Below the pieces are notes generated by a model. That model was not told the DNA's origin. It made no database searches and saw only the letters and a list, made by a program, of their open reading frames with translations. From Streptococcus ferus DSM 20646 (GTDB lineage Bacteria; Bacillota; Bacilli; Lactobacillales; Streptococcaceae), in the NCBI RefSeq assembly GCF_000372425.1, contig NZ_AQVD01000004.1, forward strand, positions 622 to 64,621: DNA of 64,000 nucleotides, given 5' to 3'. Below, in pieces: positions 8,530 through 16,773 of the stretch (position 1 is the first letter of the stretch; each line of letters begins with the position of its first letter). The translations under genes and the position numbers were made by a program.

Positions 8530-8925
8530 ATGCGAAAATTACTAGAAGCTTTTTTAATTGGAATCGGCTATGGCACCATTGTCTATGTTTCTTGCCTTTA
8601 TATTCAGGGAGTAGAAACCCAGACCCTGTCCAATATTGCCAGTGTGGCTTTGTTTAGCGGTGTTATTGGGATTGTCAGCCTTATTTTTTTAGTGGACGCG
8701 CTTGCTCTAAAATGGCAGCTGCTGATTCATTTTTTGTCTGTTTTTGGTTTGATTGTCGGCATGAATGCTTATAACGGCTTTACCGATCAGTTTTTTCACC
8801 CTCTGTTTTTGGGCGGTTTTGTCTTGATTTATGTTCTCGTCTGGCTGGTCATGCTTTATCTGACCCATGAAAAAGTGAACCGGATTAACCATAAGCTAGA
8901 GGAGAAGCGTAAAAATAAATCTTGA
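8530..8925 (+). CDS. DUF3021 membrane protein, likely inhibitor of the LytTR regulator
   Basis: About 131 residues with four hydrophobic helices and a basic C-terminal tail on the inner side. I favour ATG 8530, which has GAGGA five bases upstream. A GTG at 8518 overlapping the stop codon of the LytTR gene is the alternative start. DUF3021 proteins are encoded next to LytTR regulators across the Firmicutes and are thought to hold the regulator inactive at the membrane; here that role is inferred from the pairing. The stimulus is unknown. Confidence 0.85.
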   Translation: MRKLLEAFLIGIGYGTIVYVSCLYIQGVETQTLSNIASVALFSGVIGIVSLIFLVDALALKWQLLIHFLSVFGLIVGMNAYNGFTDQFFHPLFLGGFVLIYVLVWLVMLYLTHEKVNRINHKLEEKRKNKS

Positions 8926-8950
8926 CATTAAGCGGTCTTTATTATAGAAT
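8922..8950 (+). promoter_or_regulatory. rpmH promoter
   Basis: TTGACA (8922-8927), 17-base spacer, TAGAAT (8945-8950), a strong sigma-A promoter. It overlaps the stop codon of the DUF3021 gene. Confidence 0.85.
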
Positions 8951-9025
8951 ATTCTAGTATGTTTAGTAACTGATCAAAAAATAGCCGGCTAAACGAATAC
9001 GAAAATCTATGAGGAGGTATTCAAA

Positions 9026-9160
9026 GTGAAACGTACTTTTCAACCAAGTAAAATCCGTCGTCAACGTAAGCATGGATTCCGTCACCGTATGTCAACTAAA
9101 AATGGCCGTCGCGTGTTAGCTGCACGTCGTCGTAAGGGACGTAAAGTATTATCAGCTTAG
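9026..9160 (+). CDS. rpmH: Ribosomal protein L34
   Basis: A 44-residue, very basic protein of the large ribosomal subunit. It begins [18 protein letters not shown] and ends [11 protein letters not shown], the classic L34 sequence. The start is GTG 9026 behind AGGAGG at 9013-9018. In many Firmicutes rpmH lies immediately upstream of rnpA near the origin. Here it is downstream of jag, with the ABC-LytTR module between them and a strong promoter of its own. Confidence 0.97.
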   Translation: MKRTFQPSKIRRQRKHGFRHRMSTKNGRRVLAARRRKGRKVLSA

Positions 9161-9185
9161 TTGATAATCTCATAAGAATACAGAG

Positions 9186-9217
9186 AAACCAACAGAAACT
9201 CGAGTCTGTTGGTTTTT
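9186..9217 (+). terminator. rpmH terminator
   Basis: AAACCAACAGA/TCTGTTGGTTT stem followed by T-run. It separates rpmH from the convergent lipid kinase gene. Confidence 0.85.
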
Positions 9218-10099
9218 TTAATAATAGACAGATAAGTGAGATGGAAGAACAGATAGACGAATAGGGAGGCTGTCGCCTTCATCTCCATCGACGTTGATTT
9301 GTAGGTCTCCTTTAGAAAGTTTAATTACCCCCTCCTTGAAAGTTTCATAGCCAAGGGTATTACTTTCTTCAGTTACCCCTCCTACCAGTTGAGGAATGGC
9401 AGACACGGTATTCAAGAAATGACTGTCTTTCAAGTACATAAGGTGCAGGAGGCCGTCGTCGACTTTGGCATTTGGTAAGAGCGATTCAAAGCCCCCGATG
9501 GAGTTTGTAAGCCCGATTAAGATAGTGGTAGAGGTAATTTCCTTGACTTCACCATCTAATTGAACCTGAAAATGATATTTTTGATTGTTCATCAATTCCT
9601 TGAAGCCATTGATAAAGTAGGCCATTTTGCCATAGCGTGTCTTTTCATCTGGGGCAACGTCATTGATGGCCTGGGGAATAGCCCCAATCGCAACGACATT
9701 CATAAAGTAACTATCATTTACCTGGCCGATGTCAAGGGGTCGCCTATGATTAGGGTCAAATTGTGCAATAGCTTGAGCAGGATCAAGGGGAATCTCTAAA
9801 GCGCGTGCTAGGTCATTGACGGTACCAAGGGGGAAGAATCCAAAATGTGGCCGATGTTTTTCTTTAGCAAGACCGCTGATGCCTTCGTTGACAGTTCCGT
9901 CTCCACCCATAACAATCACGCTATCAAACTGTTTTTGGGCAGCCTCTTTAGTAAAGCGAGTCGCATCGCCAGCTTTTTTGGTTTCTTTTACCTCAACATA
10001 ATCGAAATAGGCTTTTAATTTCTCAAGGGCCTGTTTTTGGAACCCTGGTGCTTTTTCACCACCAGAACTAGGATTAACAACTAACAAAGCTTTTTTCAT
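9218..10099 (-). CDS. Diacylglycerol/lipid kinase family protein
   Basis: A 293-residue YegS/DagK-type lipid kinase, which transfers phosphate from ATP to diacylglycerol or a related lipid and recycles membrane lipid. The nucleotide motif GGDGTVNEG lies near residue 60 and the N-terminal LVVNPSSGG motif is intact. I place the start at ATG 10099 because AGGAG lies just upstream; a farther upstream start at 10123 would add eight residues. The precise substrate cannot be told from the sequence. It is a single-gene unit convergent with rpmH. Confidence 0.92.
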   Translation of the reverse strand: MKKALLVVNPSSGGEKAPGFQKQALEKLKAYFDYVEVKETKKAGDATRFTKEAAQKQFDSVIVMGGDGTVNEGISGLAKEKHRPHFGFFPLGTVNDLARALEIPLDPAQAIAQFDPNHRRPLDIGQVNDSYFMNVVAIGAIPQAINDVAPDEKTRYGKMAYFINGFKELMNNQKYHFQVQLDGEVKEITSTTILIGLTNSIGGFESLLPNAKVDDGLLHLMYLKDSHFLNTVSAIPQLVGGVTEESNTLGYETFKEGVIKLSKGDLQINVDGDEGDSLPIRLSVLPSHLSVYY

Positions 10100-10213
10100 A
10101 GCGATTCTCCTTTCAAAATACAAGTTACCTCTATATTATAAGGTATTTAGACTGTGATTGCAAAGAGGAGCTCTTTCTCCCGTGAATTCAAGCTTTCGAA
10201 AAACAATTAAAGG

Positions 10214-10229
10214 TGATATACTAGTATAT
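10214..10229 (+). promoter_or_regulatory. Extended -10 within a 14-base palindrome before the M20 gene
   Basis: ATATACTAGTATAT (10216-10229) is a perfect palindrome overlapping an extended -10 element (TGA at 10214-10216, then TATACT at 10217-10222). No clear -35 is seen. It may be an operator, or only an AT-rich promoter. Confidence 0.45.
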
Positions 10230-10246
10230 TACAAGGAGGGATCGAT

Positions 10247-11473
10247 ATGGTAACAAAAGAAGAAGCAGTCCAATTGTTACAGGACATGATACAGATTAAT
10301 ACAGAAAATGATAATGAAGAAGAACTGGCTCGCTATATTCAAGAGTTTTTAACTGCTCATGGCATTGAGAGCGAGTTAGTGGAATTTGCGCCAAAGCGTG
10401 CCAGTTTAGTAGCGGAAATTTCAAATGGCCCTGGGAAAAAATTGGGCCTAACTGGTCACTTGGATGTTGTCAGTGCTGGAAATGCAGAGGATTGGACCTA
10501 TTCTCCTTTTTCAGGTTTCGTTGATGAAAACAAGATTCTTTGGGGACGGGGAGCTTCAGATATGAAGTCGGGTCTTGCAGCTCTTGTTCTGGCTATGGTT
10601 GCCCTCCATGAATCACAAGACTATTCAGGGACTATTCGTTTGTTGGCGACTGTTGGTGAAGAAATTGGAGAATATGGTTCCAAGCAGCTAACGAAGCTGG
10701 GCTATGTGGATGATTTAGATGGCATGCTAATTGGAGAGCCTTGTAATATTGGGATTATTTATGCTCATAAAGGCTCTTTGAACTACAAGGTCACTTCTAA
10801 GGGTACGGCAGCTCATTCCTCCATGCCAGAACTCGGTAACAATGCCATTGAGCACCTCAATCATGCGATGCTGAAGATATCAGAAGCTATTGCACAAGAA
10901 ACAACAAAGCATACTGATCCAGAGTTGGGTCAAACCTTTCATAATATTACGGTGGTAACAGGGGGCCAACAGGTGAATTCTATTCCCGATTGGGCAAGTT
11001 TTGAGGCTAATGCCAGGACAATTCCTGCTTATGATAACCAAGACGTGATTCGGACAGTCAAGTACGTGATTGAGGAGCTGAATGAGCAAGAAGGATTTGA
11101 TTTAAATCTAGAGGTGACTGCTGATCAAAAACCAGTTGTTAGTGATAAGCATTCTCCACTCATTCAGTCTATTTTGAAAGTACAGCAGCAGTTCCCTAGT
11201 TTACAGGTTCCTGCCCAGTTGAAGCAGATGGAAGAGGTTTTAGGAGGTGACCTGTCAGGACAAAACGATCTGCCAAGCACCTTAGTCCCTCTAGCAGTAT
11301 CGGGAACAACCGATGCAGCCCAATTTACTCAGTCTAAGAAAACGTTTGATGTGGCCGTCTATGGCCCGGGCATTCCCATGCTCAATCACAAGATTGATGA
11401 ACGTTTACCGGTGGATCAATACTGGGATTTTATTGCGATTTATCAAGCCATTCTATCCGACTATCTTTCATAA
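10247..11473 (+). CDS. M20 family metallopeptidase (ArgE/DapE-like)
   Basis: A 408-residue zinc-dependent amidohydrolase. Family landmarks are GLTGHLDVV (metal His and Asp) near residue 69, GASDMKSG (bridging Asp) and the catalytic Glu pair in GEEIGEYGS. A dimerisation domain lies between residues about 185 and 295. Members remove acyl groups from amino acids or hydrolyse dipeptides. Streptococcal copies are usually annotated as ArgE/DapE-family deacylase, but the substrate cannot be read from sequence. It starts at ATG 10247 behind AAGGAGGG and is a single-gene unit. Confidence 0.92.
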   Translation: MVTKEEAVQLLQDMIQINTENDNEEELARYIQEFLTAHGIESELVEFAPKRASLVAEISNGPGKKLGLTGHLDVVSAGNAEDWTYSPFSGFVDENKILWGRGASDMKSGLAALVLAMVALHESQDYSGTIRLLATVGEEIGEYGSKQLTKLGYVDDLDGMLIGEPCNIGIIYAHKGSLNYKVTSKGTAAHSSMPELGNNAIEHLNHAMLKISEAIAQETTKHTDPELGQTFHNITVVTGGQQVNSIPDWASFEANARTIPAYDNQDVIRTVKYVIEELNEQEGFDLNLEVTADQKPVVSDKHSPLIQSILKVQQQFPSLQVPAQLKQMEEVLGGDLSGQNDLPSTLVPLAVSGTTDAAQFTQSKKTFDVAVYGPGIPMLNHKIDERLPVDQYWDFIAIYQAILSDYLS

Positions 11474-11619
11474 TTGGAATGTTTGCCGGATACTGATGAA
11501 AGATAAAACTGTTATAGGTGTCATCTGTTTATACTCTATTCAAAATATAATATACTAGAGACAGAAAAGGTCTCACAGGATTTAAAGATGGCCAGTTTGA
11601 AGAATAACCATAAAAGAAT

Positions 11620-11645
11620 GCATCGAACAAGGTTTGGTGCTTTTT
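11620..11645 (+). terminator. Terminator upstream of tatD
   Basis: A 9-bp stem GCATCGAAC/GTTTGGTGC with G-T pairs and a three-base loop, followed by TTTTT. It probably ends the M20 transcript, about 150 bases after its stop. The tatD extended -10 (TGG, TATAAT at 11674-11679) follows. Confidence 0.65.
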
Positions 11646-11699
11646 CTCAGTCAAAGACAGAGTTGGCTTATGGTATAATGATAGAAAAGAAAGAAAAGC

Positions 11700-12485
11700 A
11701 TGATGATACAAATATTTGACACCCACACCCACCTAAACGTCGAGCAGTTTGATGGTCGGGTCCAAGAAGAACTAGATTTTGCCAAGGAAATGGGGGGCAC
11801 CCTCCACAATGTCGTTGGTTTTGACCGAGCAACCATTGACAAGGCTGTGGAGCTTGCTGATCAGCATTCTGAAATCTATCTGACATTGGGTTGGCATCCG
11901 ACAGAGGCTGGCACTTATGACGAGGAAGTAGAACGTTATCTACTCAAGTCTCTTAAACATCCCAAGGTCATTGCCCTGGGGGAGATTGGACTGGATTACT
12001 ACTGGATGACGGCAGATAAGGAAACCCAGGCTCGTGTTTTCAAGCGACAGATGGAGCTGGCCAAGCAGTTGGACTTACCCTTTGTGGTTCATACTCGCGA
12101 CGCTCTGGAAGATACTTACCAGATCATCAAGGAAGTGGGTGTCGGCCCGCGGGGTGGCATTATGCATTCCTTTTCTGGCACGCTGGAGGAGGCTCAGGCC
12201 TTCATGGACTTGGGCATGCGCATCTCCTTCTCGGGAGTTGTGACCTTCAAAAAAGCCACGGAACTTCAGGAAGCTGCGCAAGCTTTGCCCTTAGAAAAAA
12301 TCCTAGTCGAAACGGACGCACCCTACTTGGCCCCTGTGCCCAAGCGCGGTCGGGAAAACCGCACCGGCTACACCCGATATGTGGTGGAAATGCTGGCCCA
12401 GCTTCGCAACCAGTCGGTCGAAGAAGTGGCGAAAGCGACCTACGAGAATGCAAGGAGCCTGTTTAAGATTGACAGAGAAAATTAA
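11700..12485 (+). CDS. tatD: TatD family metal-dependent DNase
   Basis: A 261-residue TIM-barrel hydrolase. The metal-binding HTHLN near the N-terminus, GEIGLDYY, HTRDA, HSFSGT and ETDAPYL are all present in the right order. TatD proteins act as 3'-5' exonucleases in DNA repair and turnover. Two adjacent ATG codons (11700 and 11703) could both start it. The 3' end overlaps rnmV by 17 bases, which couples the two genes as in many Firmicutes. Confidence 0.95.
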   Translation: MMIQIFDTHTHLNVEQFDGRVQEELDFAKEMGGTLHNVVGFDRATIDKAVELADQHSEIYLTLGWHPTEAGTYDEEVERYLLKSLKHPKVIALGEIGLDYYWMTADKETQARVFKRQMELAKQLDLPFVVHTRDALEDTYQIIKEVGVGPRGGIMHSFSGTLEEAQAFMDLGMRISFSGVVTFKKATELQEAAQALPLEKILVETDAPYLAPVPKRGRENRTGYTRYVVEMLAQLRNQSVEEVAKATYENARSLFKIDREN

Positions 12486-13041
12486 AATCCAAGAAGTCCT
12501 GGTGGTCGAGGGCAAGGACGACACAGCCAACCTCAAACGCTTTTACGAGGTAGACACCTACGAAACCAGAGGCTCAGCCATCTCAGACGATGACCTAGAA
12601 CGCATAGAGAAACTTCATGCCCTGCGTGGGGTCATCGTCTTTACCGACCCAGACTACAATGGGGAGCGGATTCGCAAAATCATTATGCAGGCCATTCCTA
12701 CAGTCAAGCACGCCTTTTTACAACGGGACGAAGCTCGGCCCAAGTCCAAGACTAAGGGACGATCCTTGGGCATTGAGCACGCCAGCTTTGAGGACTTGGA
12801 AAAGGCATTAGCAGGTGTACGGGGCCACTATGACGACGAAAACCATTTTGACATCAGCCAGCAGGACCTGATTCGCCTAGGTCTCCTCATGGGGGCAGAC
12901 AGCCGCAAGCGCCGTGAATATCTGGGAGAATGCTTGCGCATCGGCTATAGCAATGGCAAACAGTTGCTGAAACGCTTGGAACTGTTTGGAATTAGTTTGG
13001 CGGATGTTGAGAAAGTGATGACGGATTATCAAGAAAGTTAA
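12469..13041 (+). CDS. rnmV: Ribonuclease M5
   Basis: Makes the final cuts that mature 5S rRNA. The Toprim domain shows VVEGKDD near residue 10 and the DPDYNGE metal site near residue 60. I start it at TTG 12469 (MTEKIKIQEVL), with AAGGAG at 12452-12457, which gives 190 residues, the family norm. It overlaps tatD. In most streptococci ksgA follows directly; here three accessory genes lie between. Confidence 0.94.
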   Translation: MTEKIKIQEVLVVEGKDDTANLKRFYEVDTYETRGSAISDDDLERIEKLHALRGVIVFTDPDYNGERIRKIIMQAIPTVKHAFLQRDEARPKSKTKGRSLGIEHASFEDLEKALAGVRGHYDDENHFDISQQDLIRLGLLMGADSRKRREYLGECLRIGYSNGKQLLKRLELFGISLADVEKVMTDYQES

Positions 13042-13058
13042 AAATAGGAGGAAATCCT

Positions 13059-13580
13059 ATGCCAGCTTTTTACCTACTCGTTCCGTTCCTGCTTATCCGA
13101 TTTATTTTTCTTTCACTCTTGGATAGGAAGGCAACGGGGCGGGCAGCCCATTTTGCTCCCATGCAAGGGAAAGAGATGATAGCCTACTATCTTTATCAAT
13201 TCTCTACCCTTATGCTCTTGCTTGTCCCTTTCTTGCTAAAAGTCAGTCTTTCTTTCTCTACTGTTTTCTATTTAGGATCAGGAGTCTATTTTTTAGGTAG
13301 CCTGTTTCTCGTTTTGGTTATGAAAGATTTTGCCAATCCCGATGAAAAGGGCTTGAATACCGAAGGACTTTATGCGCTGTCCCGTCACCCAATGTATCTT
13401 GCTTATTTTGTTTTCTTTTTAGGCATGGTGATGCTTACTCAGTCGCTAATATTGCTCATTGTGCTAGCTATTTTTCAACTATCAGCTCACTTTATCATAT
13501 TGGCGGAGGAAAGAGAGTGTTTAGTAAAATTTGGTGTTGCCTATCAAGAGTATCAAAAACGTGTTAGGATGTACCTGTGA
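13059..13580 (+). CDS. Isoprenylcysteine carboxyl methyltransferase family membrane protein
   Basis: A 173-residue integral membrane protein with about five hydrophobic helices. The C-terminal half holds LSRHPMYLAYF, the conserved RHPxY methyltransferase motif of the ICMT/PEMT superfamily, which places S-adenosylmethionine at the membrane. The bacterial substrate is unknown. It starts at ATG 13059 behind AGGAGG, 17 bases after rnmV, so it is probably cotranscribed. It belongs to a small accessory block inserted between rnmV and ksgA. Confidence 0.85.
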   Translation: MPAFYLLVPFLLIRFIFLSLLDRKATGRAAHFAPMQGKEMIAYYLYQFSTLMLLLVPFLLKVSLSFSTVFYLGSGVYFLGSLFLVLVMKDFANPDEKGLNTEGLYALSRHPMYLAYFVFFLGMVMLTQSLILLIVLAIFQLSAHFIILAEERECLVKFGVAYQEYQKRVRMYL

Positions 13581-13629
13581 AGTTTATTGCTACAAATCAG
13601 ACTGTTATCTATAAGGGAAGATTTAGCTA

Positions 13630-13683
13630 ATGAAAAAAATTGCCCTCCTGCGCGGTGTTATGCCCGTTTGAAAAATAAGATTT
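13630..13683 (+). pseudogene. 5' relic of a DUF1697 gene
   Basis: ATG 13630 opens a frame reading MKKIALLRGVMPV, stop (TGA), then KNKI. This matches the start of DUF1697 proteins (compare MRYVLLLRGINVGGNNKV in the intact copy at 56406). A Gly codon appears to have become TGA, and similarity ends where the convergent hxlR gene begins. About 17 codons of a normally 180-residue gene remain. No ribosome binding site is obvious. Confidence 0.6.
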
Positions 13684-13998
13684 TTATAAATTTTCCCTAC
13701 CCCATTCATTGATATTTAGCAGTAATGTCAACAGGCTATGCCCTTTATCAGTTAATGTGTATTGGGTATGGAGTGGCCAGGTTTGAAAATCTTCTCTTGC
13801 AATGAGACCATTCTGAGTCAGGTCGTCCAGAGAACGGACCAGCATGGTTTTGGTAATACCTGTTACCTCGCGTTGTAATTGATTGAAGCGTATGGGTTCG
13901 TTTTTCGAAATGTTCCAAAAAATCTGGAGCGTCCATTTACCTGAAAGAGCATCCATAAGGCGGGTCAAACCACAGTTCCAATTCGGTTTTGTCTGCAT
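13684..13998 (-). CDS. HxlR family transcriptional regulator
   Basis: A 104-residue winged-helix regulator. CGLTRLMDALSGKWTLQIFW at residues about 9-28 is the hallmark of HxlR proteins, with the cysteine near residue 9 that often senses redox or electrophile stress, followed by the RFNQLQREVTGITKTML helix-turn-helix. It starts at ATG 13998 behind AAGGAG. It is divergent from a nitroreductase, which it most likely controls through the inverted repeat between them. Confidence 0.93.
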   Translation of the reverse strand: MQTKPNWNCGLTRLMDALSGKWTLQIFWNISKNEPIRFNQLQREVTGITKTMLVRSLDDLTQNGLIAREDFQTWPLHTQYTLTDKGHSLLTLLLNINEWGRENL

Positions 13999-14013
13999 AT
14001 TGAGTCTCCTTTT

Positions 14014-14040
14014 TAGTAGGTCACAAAAAAGTGCCTACTG
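14014..14040. promoter_or_regulatory. Candidate HxlR operator
   Basis: An inverted repeat has left arm TAGTAGGTCAC (14014-14024) and right arm GTGCCTACTG (14031-14040), joined by AAAAAA; the arms are complementary except for one extra T and the end base. It sits in the divergent hxlR-nitroreductase control region, upstream of the nitroreductase -10 (TATAAT 14062-14067). Confidence 0.75.
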
Positions 14041-14098
14041 TTTTTCTGTTACTGGCTTTATTATAATAAAACTATCTTGAAAAACAAGGAGACTTATT

Positions 14099-14713
14099 AT
14101 GAATGATCATTTACGTTTTTTAGACGGACGTGCCTCTGTTCGACAGTTTGATTGCCATGCCATCTTATCAAATGATCTTATTAGGGAAATGCTGGAGCAT
14201 GCCAGCTATGCTCCGTCTAGCAATAATTTTCAGCCTTGGCGTGTCATGGTTGTTAAAAATAAGGAAAAGCAAAGAGAGTTGAGGAAATTATCAGCTGATC
14301 AGCCACAAGTTGAGACGGCGTCGGCGGTTTTTCTCCTATTTGGGGATAAGCAGGCTTATGATTTAGACTGGTGGCAGGCTTTTCATCTGGAGAAGAAAGT
14401 TGTCGCAAAAGAAGATGTGACATATCGTATTGATCGTATTCGTCGGTATTTGGCTCTTCACCCTGAGGATAAGGAGATTGAGGGATTGCGTTTAGATGTT
14501 GGCCTTTTTGCCATGAACCTCATGCAGGTGGTGCGAGCTTTTGGCTATGACAGTGTGCCTATGCGCGGTGCAGACTTTGACGGGATTAAAACCTATCTCA
14601 AAGTGCCGAGTGATTGGGAACCCATTTTGATGCTGCCGGTGGGTAAGGCTTTGCAAGCGGGGTATCCGCATGTGAGAAAGCCTGTAGAAGAATTTACGGA
14701 AATCGTTGAATAA
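14099..14713 (+). CDS. Nitroreductase family protein
   Basis: A 204-residue FMN-dependent NAD(P)H oxidoreductase. The N-terminal RASVRQFD and SYAPSSNNFQPWRVMV segments are the flavin-binding signatures of the family. Such enzymes reduce nitroaromatics, quinones or similar electrophiles. It starts at ATG 14099 behind AAGGAG and is divergent from hxlR, the usual pairing for stress-induced nitroreductases. The true substrate is unknown. Confidence 0.9.
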   Translation: MNDHLRFLDGRASVRQFDCHAILSNDLIREMLEHASYAPSSNNFQPWRVMVVKNKEKQRELRKLSADQPQVETASAVFLLFGDKQAYDLDWWQAFHLEKKVVAKEDVTYRIDRIRRYLALHPEDKEIEGLRLDVGLFAMNLMQVVRAFGYDSVPMRGADFDGIKTYLKVPSDWEPILMLPVGKALQAGYPHVRKPVEEFTEIVE

Positions 14714-14717
14714 AGCA

Positions 14718-14752
14718 AAGCAGAGGGTCAATAGTGTCGGCCTCTGTTTTAT
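14718..14752 (+). terminator. Terminator after the nitroreductase gene
   Basis: Stem CAGAGG/CCTCTG extended by A-T pairs, followed by TTTT. The extended -10 of ksgA (TACAAT 14760-14765) comes right after. Confidence 0.65.
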
Positions 14753-14796
14753 TTTGTGTTACAATAAGAGGGTAAAAAAATGGAAATGAGAATAAT

Positions 14797-15669
14797 ATGC
14801 GTATCGCAGACAAAACCGTCACCCGCGCTGTCCTTGAGCGCCACGGGTTTACCTTTAAGAAATCCTTCGGTCAGAATTTTTTGACTGATACCAATATTTT
14901 ACAGAAGATTGTAGATACGGCAGAGATTGACCGACATGTCAATGTCATTGAGATTGGTCCTGGAATTGGGGCCTTGACCGAGTTTTTGGCGGAAAATGCT
15001 GCCGAGGTCATGGCCTTTGAGATTGACGACCGCCTGATTCCGATTTTGGCGGACACCTTGGGCCGCTTTGACAATGTGACTGTGGTCAATCAGGACATTT
15101 TGAAGACCGATTTGCAAACGCAAATCCAGAATTTCAAGAATCCTGACCTGCCCATCAAGGTCGTGGCCAACCTGCCTTACTATATCACCACCCCCATCCT
15201 CATGCACCTGATTGAGAGCAAGATTCCTTTCAGCGAGTTTGTGGTCATGATGCAGCGGGAGGTGGCCGACCGCATTTCTGCCGAGCCAAACACCAAGGCC
15301 TACGGTAGCCTGTCCATCGCGGTCCAGTACTACATGACCGCCAAGGTGGCTTTCATCGTGCCTAGCACTGTCTTTGTACCTGCACCAAATGTGGACTCCG
15401 CTATTCTTAAAATGGTTCGCAGGGAGCAACCCTTGGTGCAGGTTCAGGATGAAGATTATCTCTTCCGGGTGTCCAAGGCAGCCTTTGTTCACCGCCGCAA
15501 GACCCTCTGGAACAACCTGACCAGTCATTTCGGCAAATCAGAGGAAATCAAGGAAAAACTCGAAAAAGCACTGGAACTGGCTGACGTCCAACCCTCCATT
15601 CGCGGGGAAGCCCTGTCTATCCCTGACTTCGGTCGTCTGGCGGATAGTCTGAAAGAAGTAGGATTATAA
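14797..15669 (+). CDS. ksgA: 16S rRNA dimethyladenosine transferase
   Basis: Methylates two adjacent adenines near the 3' end of 16S rRNA, a checkpoint in small-subunit assembly and the basis of kasugamycin sensitivity. The protein has 290 residues. The S-adenosylmethionine motif [11 protein letters not shown] is near residue 53 and the catalytic [10 protein letters not shown] near residue 126. A C-terminal helical domain ends [11 protein letters not shown]. It starts at ATG 14797 with its own promoter, separated from rnmV by an accessory block. Confidence 0.97.
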   Translation: MRIADKTVTRAVLERHGFTFKKSFGQNFLTDTNILQKIVDTAEIDRHVNVIEIGPGIGALTEFLAENAAEVMAFEIDDRLIPILADTLGRFDNVTVVNQDILKTDLQTQIQNFKNPDLPIKVVANLPYYITTPILMHLIESKIPFSEFVVMMQREVADRISAEPNTKAYGSLSIAVQYYMTAKVAFIVPSTVFVPAPNVDSAILKMVRREQPLVQVQDEDYLFRVSKAAFVHRRKTLWNNLTSHFGKSEEIKEKLEKALELADVQPSIRGEALSIPDFGRLADSLKEVGL

Positions 15670-15673
15670 GCAA

Positions 15674-15705
15674 AAAAGAGCCGAACCAACCAGTTCAGCT
15701 CTTTT
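15674..15705. terminator. Bidirectional terminator between ksgA and tRNA-Leu
   Basis: AAAAGAGC...GCTCTTTT stem extended by GAAC/GTTC, with A-run and T-run on both sides. It can serve ksgA and the opposing tRNA gene. Confidence 0.75.
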
Positions 15706-15709
15706 AGAA

Positions 15710-15792
15710 TGCGGAGGAAGGGATTTGAACCCTCACACCCGTACGGGCACATGCGCCTGAAGCATGCGTGTCTGCCGTTCCACCACCTCCGC
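15710..15792 (-). tRNA. tRNA-Leu (anticodon CAG)
   Basis: On the minus strand GCGGAGG pairs with CCTCCGC as acceptor stem and A is the discriminator. The anticodon stem CATGC/GCATG holds loop TTCAGGC, giving anticodon CAG for codon CUG. A variable arm CCCGTACGGG typical of leucine tRNAs and a GGTTCAAATCC T-arm follow. CCA is not encoded. It lies alone between ksgA and rsgA. Confidence 0.95.
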
Positions 15793-15894
15793 ATATAATC
15801 TATTATACCTTTTTTTTGAGATTTGCCAAGAAGAATGAAGCGATTTATATCTTTTTTTGTTATAATAGGGCTATTCAAGTCAAAAGGAGAACAC

Positions 15895-16767
15895 TTGCAA
15901 GGTAGAATTATCAAAGCTTTAGCGGGCTTTTACTATGTGGAAGCTCAGGGCCAAGTTTATCAGACGCGGGCGCGCGGCAATTTTAGAAAAAAAGGTCAAA
16001 CCCCTTATGTCGGGGATTTTGTGGACTTTTCGGCTCCAGAAAATTCAGAAGGTTACATTCTGGCGATTCATAATCGGAAAAATACCCTCGTTCGTCCGCC
16101 TATTGTTAATATTGATCAGGCGGTAATCATCATGTCTGCCAAAGAGCCTGAATTCAGCAGCAATCTCTTAGACCGTTTTCTAGTCCTTTTGGAGCATAAG
16201 CGAATCAGGCCTCTGATTTACATCAGCAAGTTGGACCTCTTGGACGACTGGTCCCAGATGAATCAGATGAGAGCAGCATATCAAAAGATTGGCTACGACT
16301 TTCTCTACTCCCTGGAAGAACTCACTCCCATGCTGGCGGACAAAATCACCGTCTTCATGGGTCAGACAGGTGTCGGCAAGTCAACGCTTCTCAATAAACT
16401 GGCTCCTGATTTGGCTTTGGAAACTGGAGAGATCTCTGGCAGTTTGGGACGGGGCCGGCATACGACACGAGCGGTCAGTTTTTATGACTTAGAGGGAGGA
16501 AAAATTGCTGATACGCCTGGATTTAGTTCCATTGATTACGAAATAAGTAATAGTGAGGATCTAAATGCAGCCTTCCCTGAGATTCACGCCATAAGCCTGA
16601 ACTGTAAGTTTCGTTCCTGTACACACACGCATGAACCTGCCTGCGCTGTTAAGGAGGCCTTGTCAGAAGGCCAGTTAGGGCAGTTCCGCTATGAGCATTA
16701 CCTGCAATTTCTCAGTGAAATCGAGAATCGCCGAGAAACCTATCGCAAGACAGCCAAAAGAAAGTAG
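15895..16767 (+). CDS. rsgA: Small ribosomal subunit GTPase RsgA
   Basis: A circularly permuted GTPase that helps late maturation of the 30S subunit. The start is TTG 15895 ([14 protein letters not shown]) behind AAAAGGAGA at 15881-15889, giving 290 residues; upstream in-frame codons run through the promoter (TATAAT 15861-15866) and are not coding. An OB domain is followed by G4 SKLDL, then G1 GQTGVGKST, and a C-terminal zinc knuckle of Cys, Cys, His, Cys near residues 240-253. It leads into rpe and thiN, probably one operon. Confidence 0.96.
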   Translation: MQGRIIKALAGFYYVEAQGQVYQTRARGNFRKKGQTPYVGDFVDFSAPENSEGYILAIHNRKNTLVRPPIVNIDQAVIIMSAKEPEFSSNLLDRFLVLLEHKRIRPLIYISKLDLLDDWSQMNQMRAAYQKIGYDFLYSLEELTPMLADKITVFMGQTGVGKSTLLNKLAPDLALETGEISGSLGRGRHTTRAVSFYDLEGGKIADTPGFSSIDYEISNSEDLNAAFPEIHAISLNCKFRSCTHTHEPACAVKEALSEGQLGQFRYEHYLQFLSEIENRRETYRKTAKRK

Positions 16768-16773
16768 GTTATT

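Noticed and set aside
11502..11564. A 20-codon ATG frame between the M20 gene and tatD
   Set aside because: It has no good RBS, and the AT-rich tail overlaps promoter-like sequence. I see no similarity to a known small protein.
14899..15528. A 209-residue open frame on the minus strand opposite ksgA
   Set aside because: It is a shadow of the GC-biased ksgA codons, has no RBS or recognisable domain, and lies wholly within a well-supported gene.
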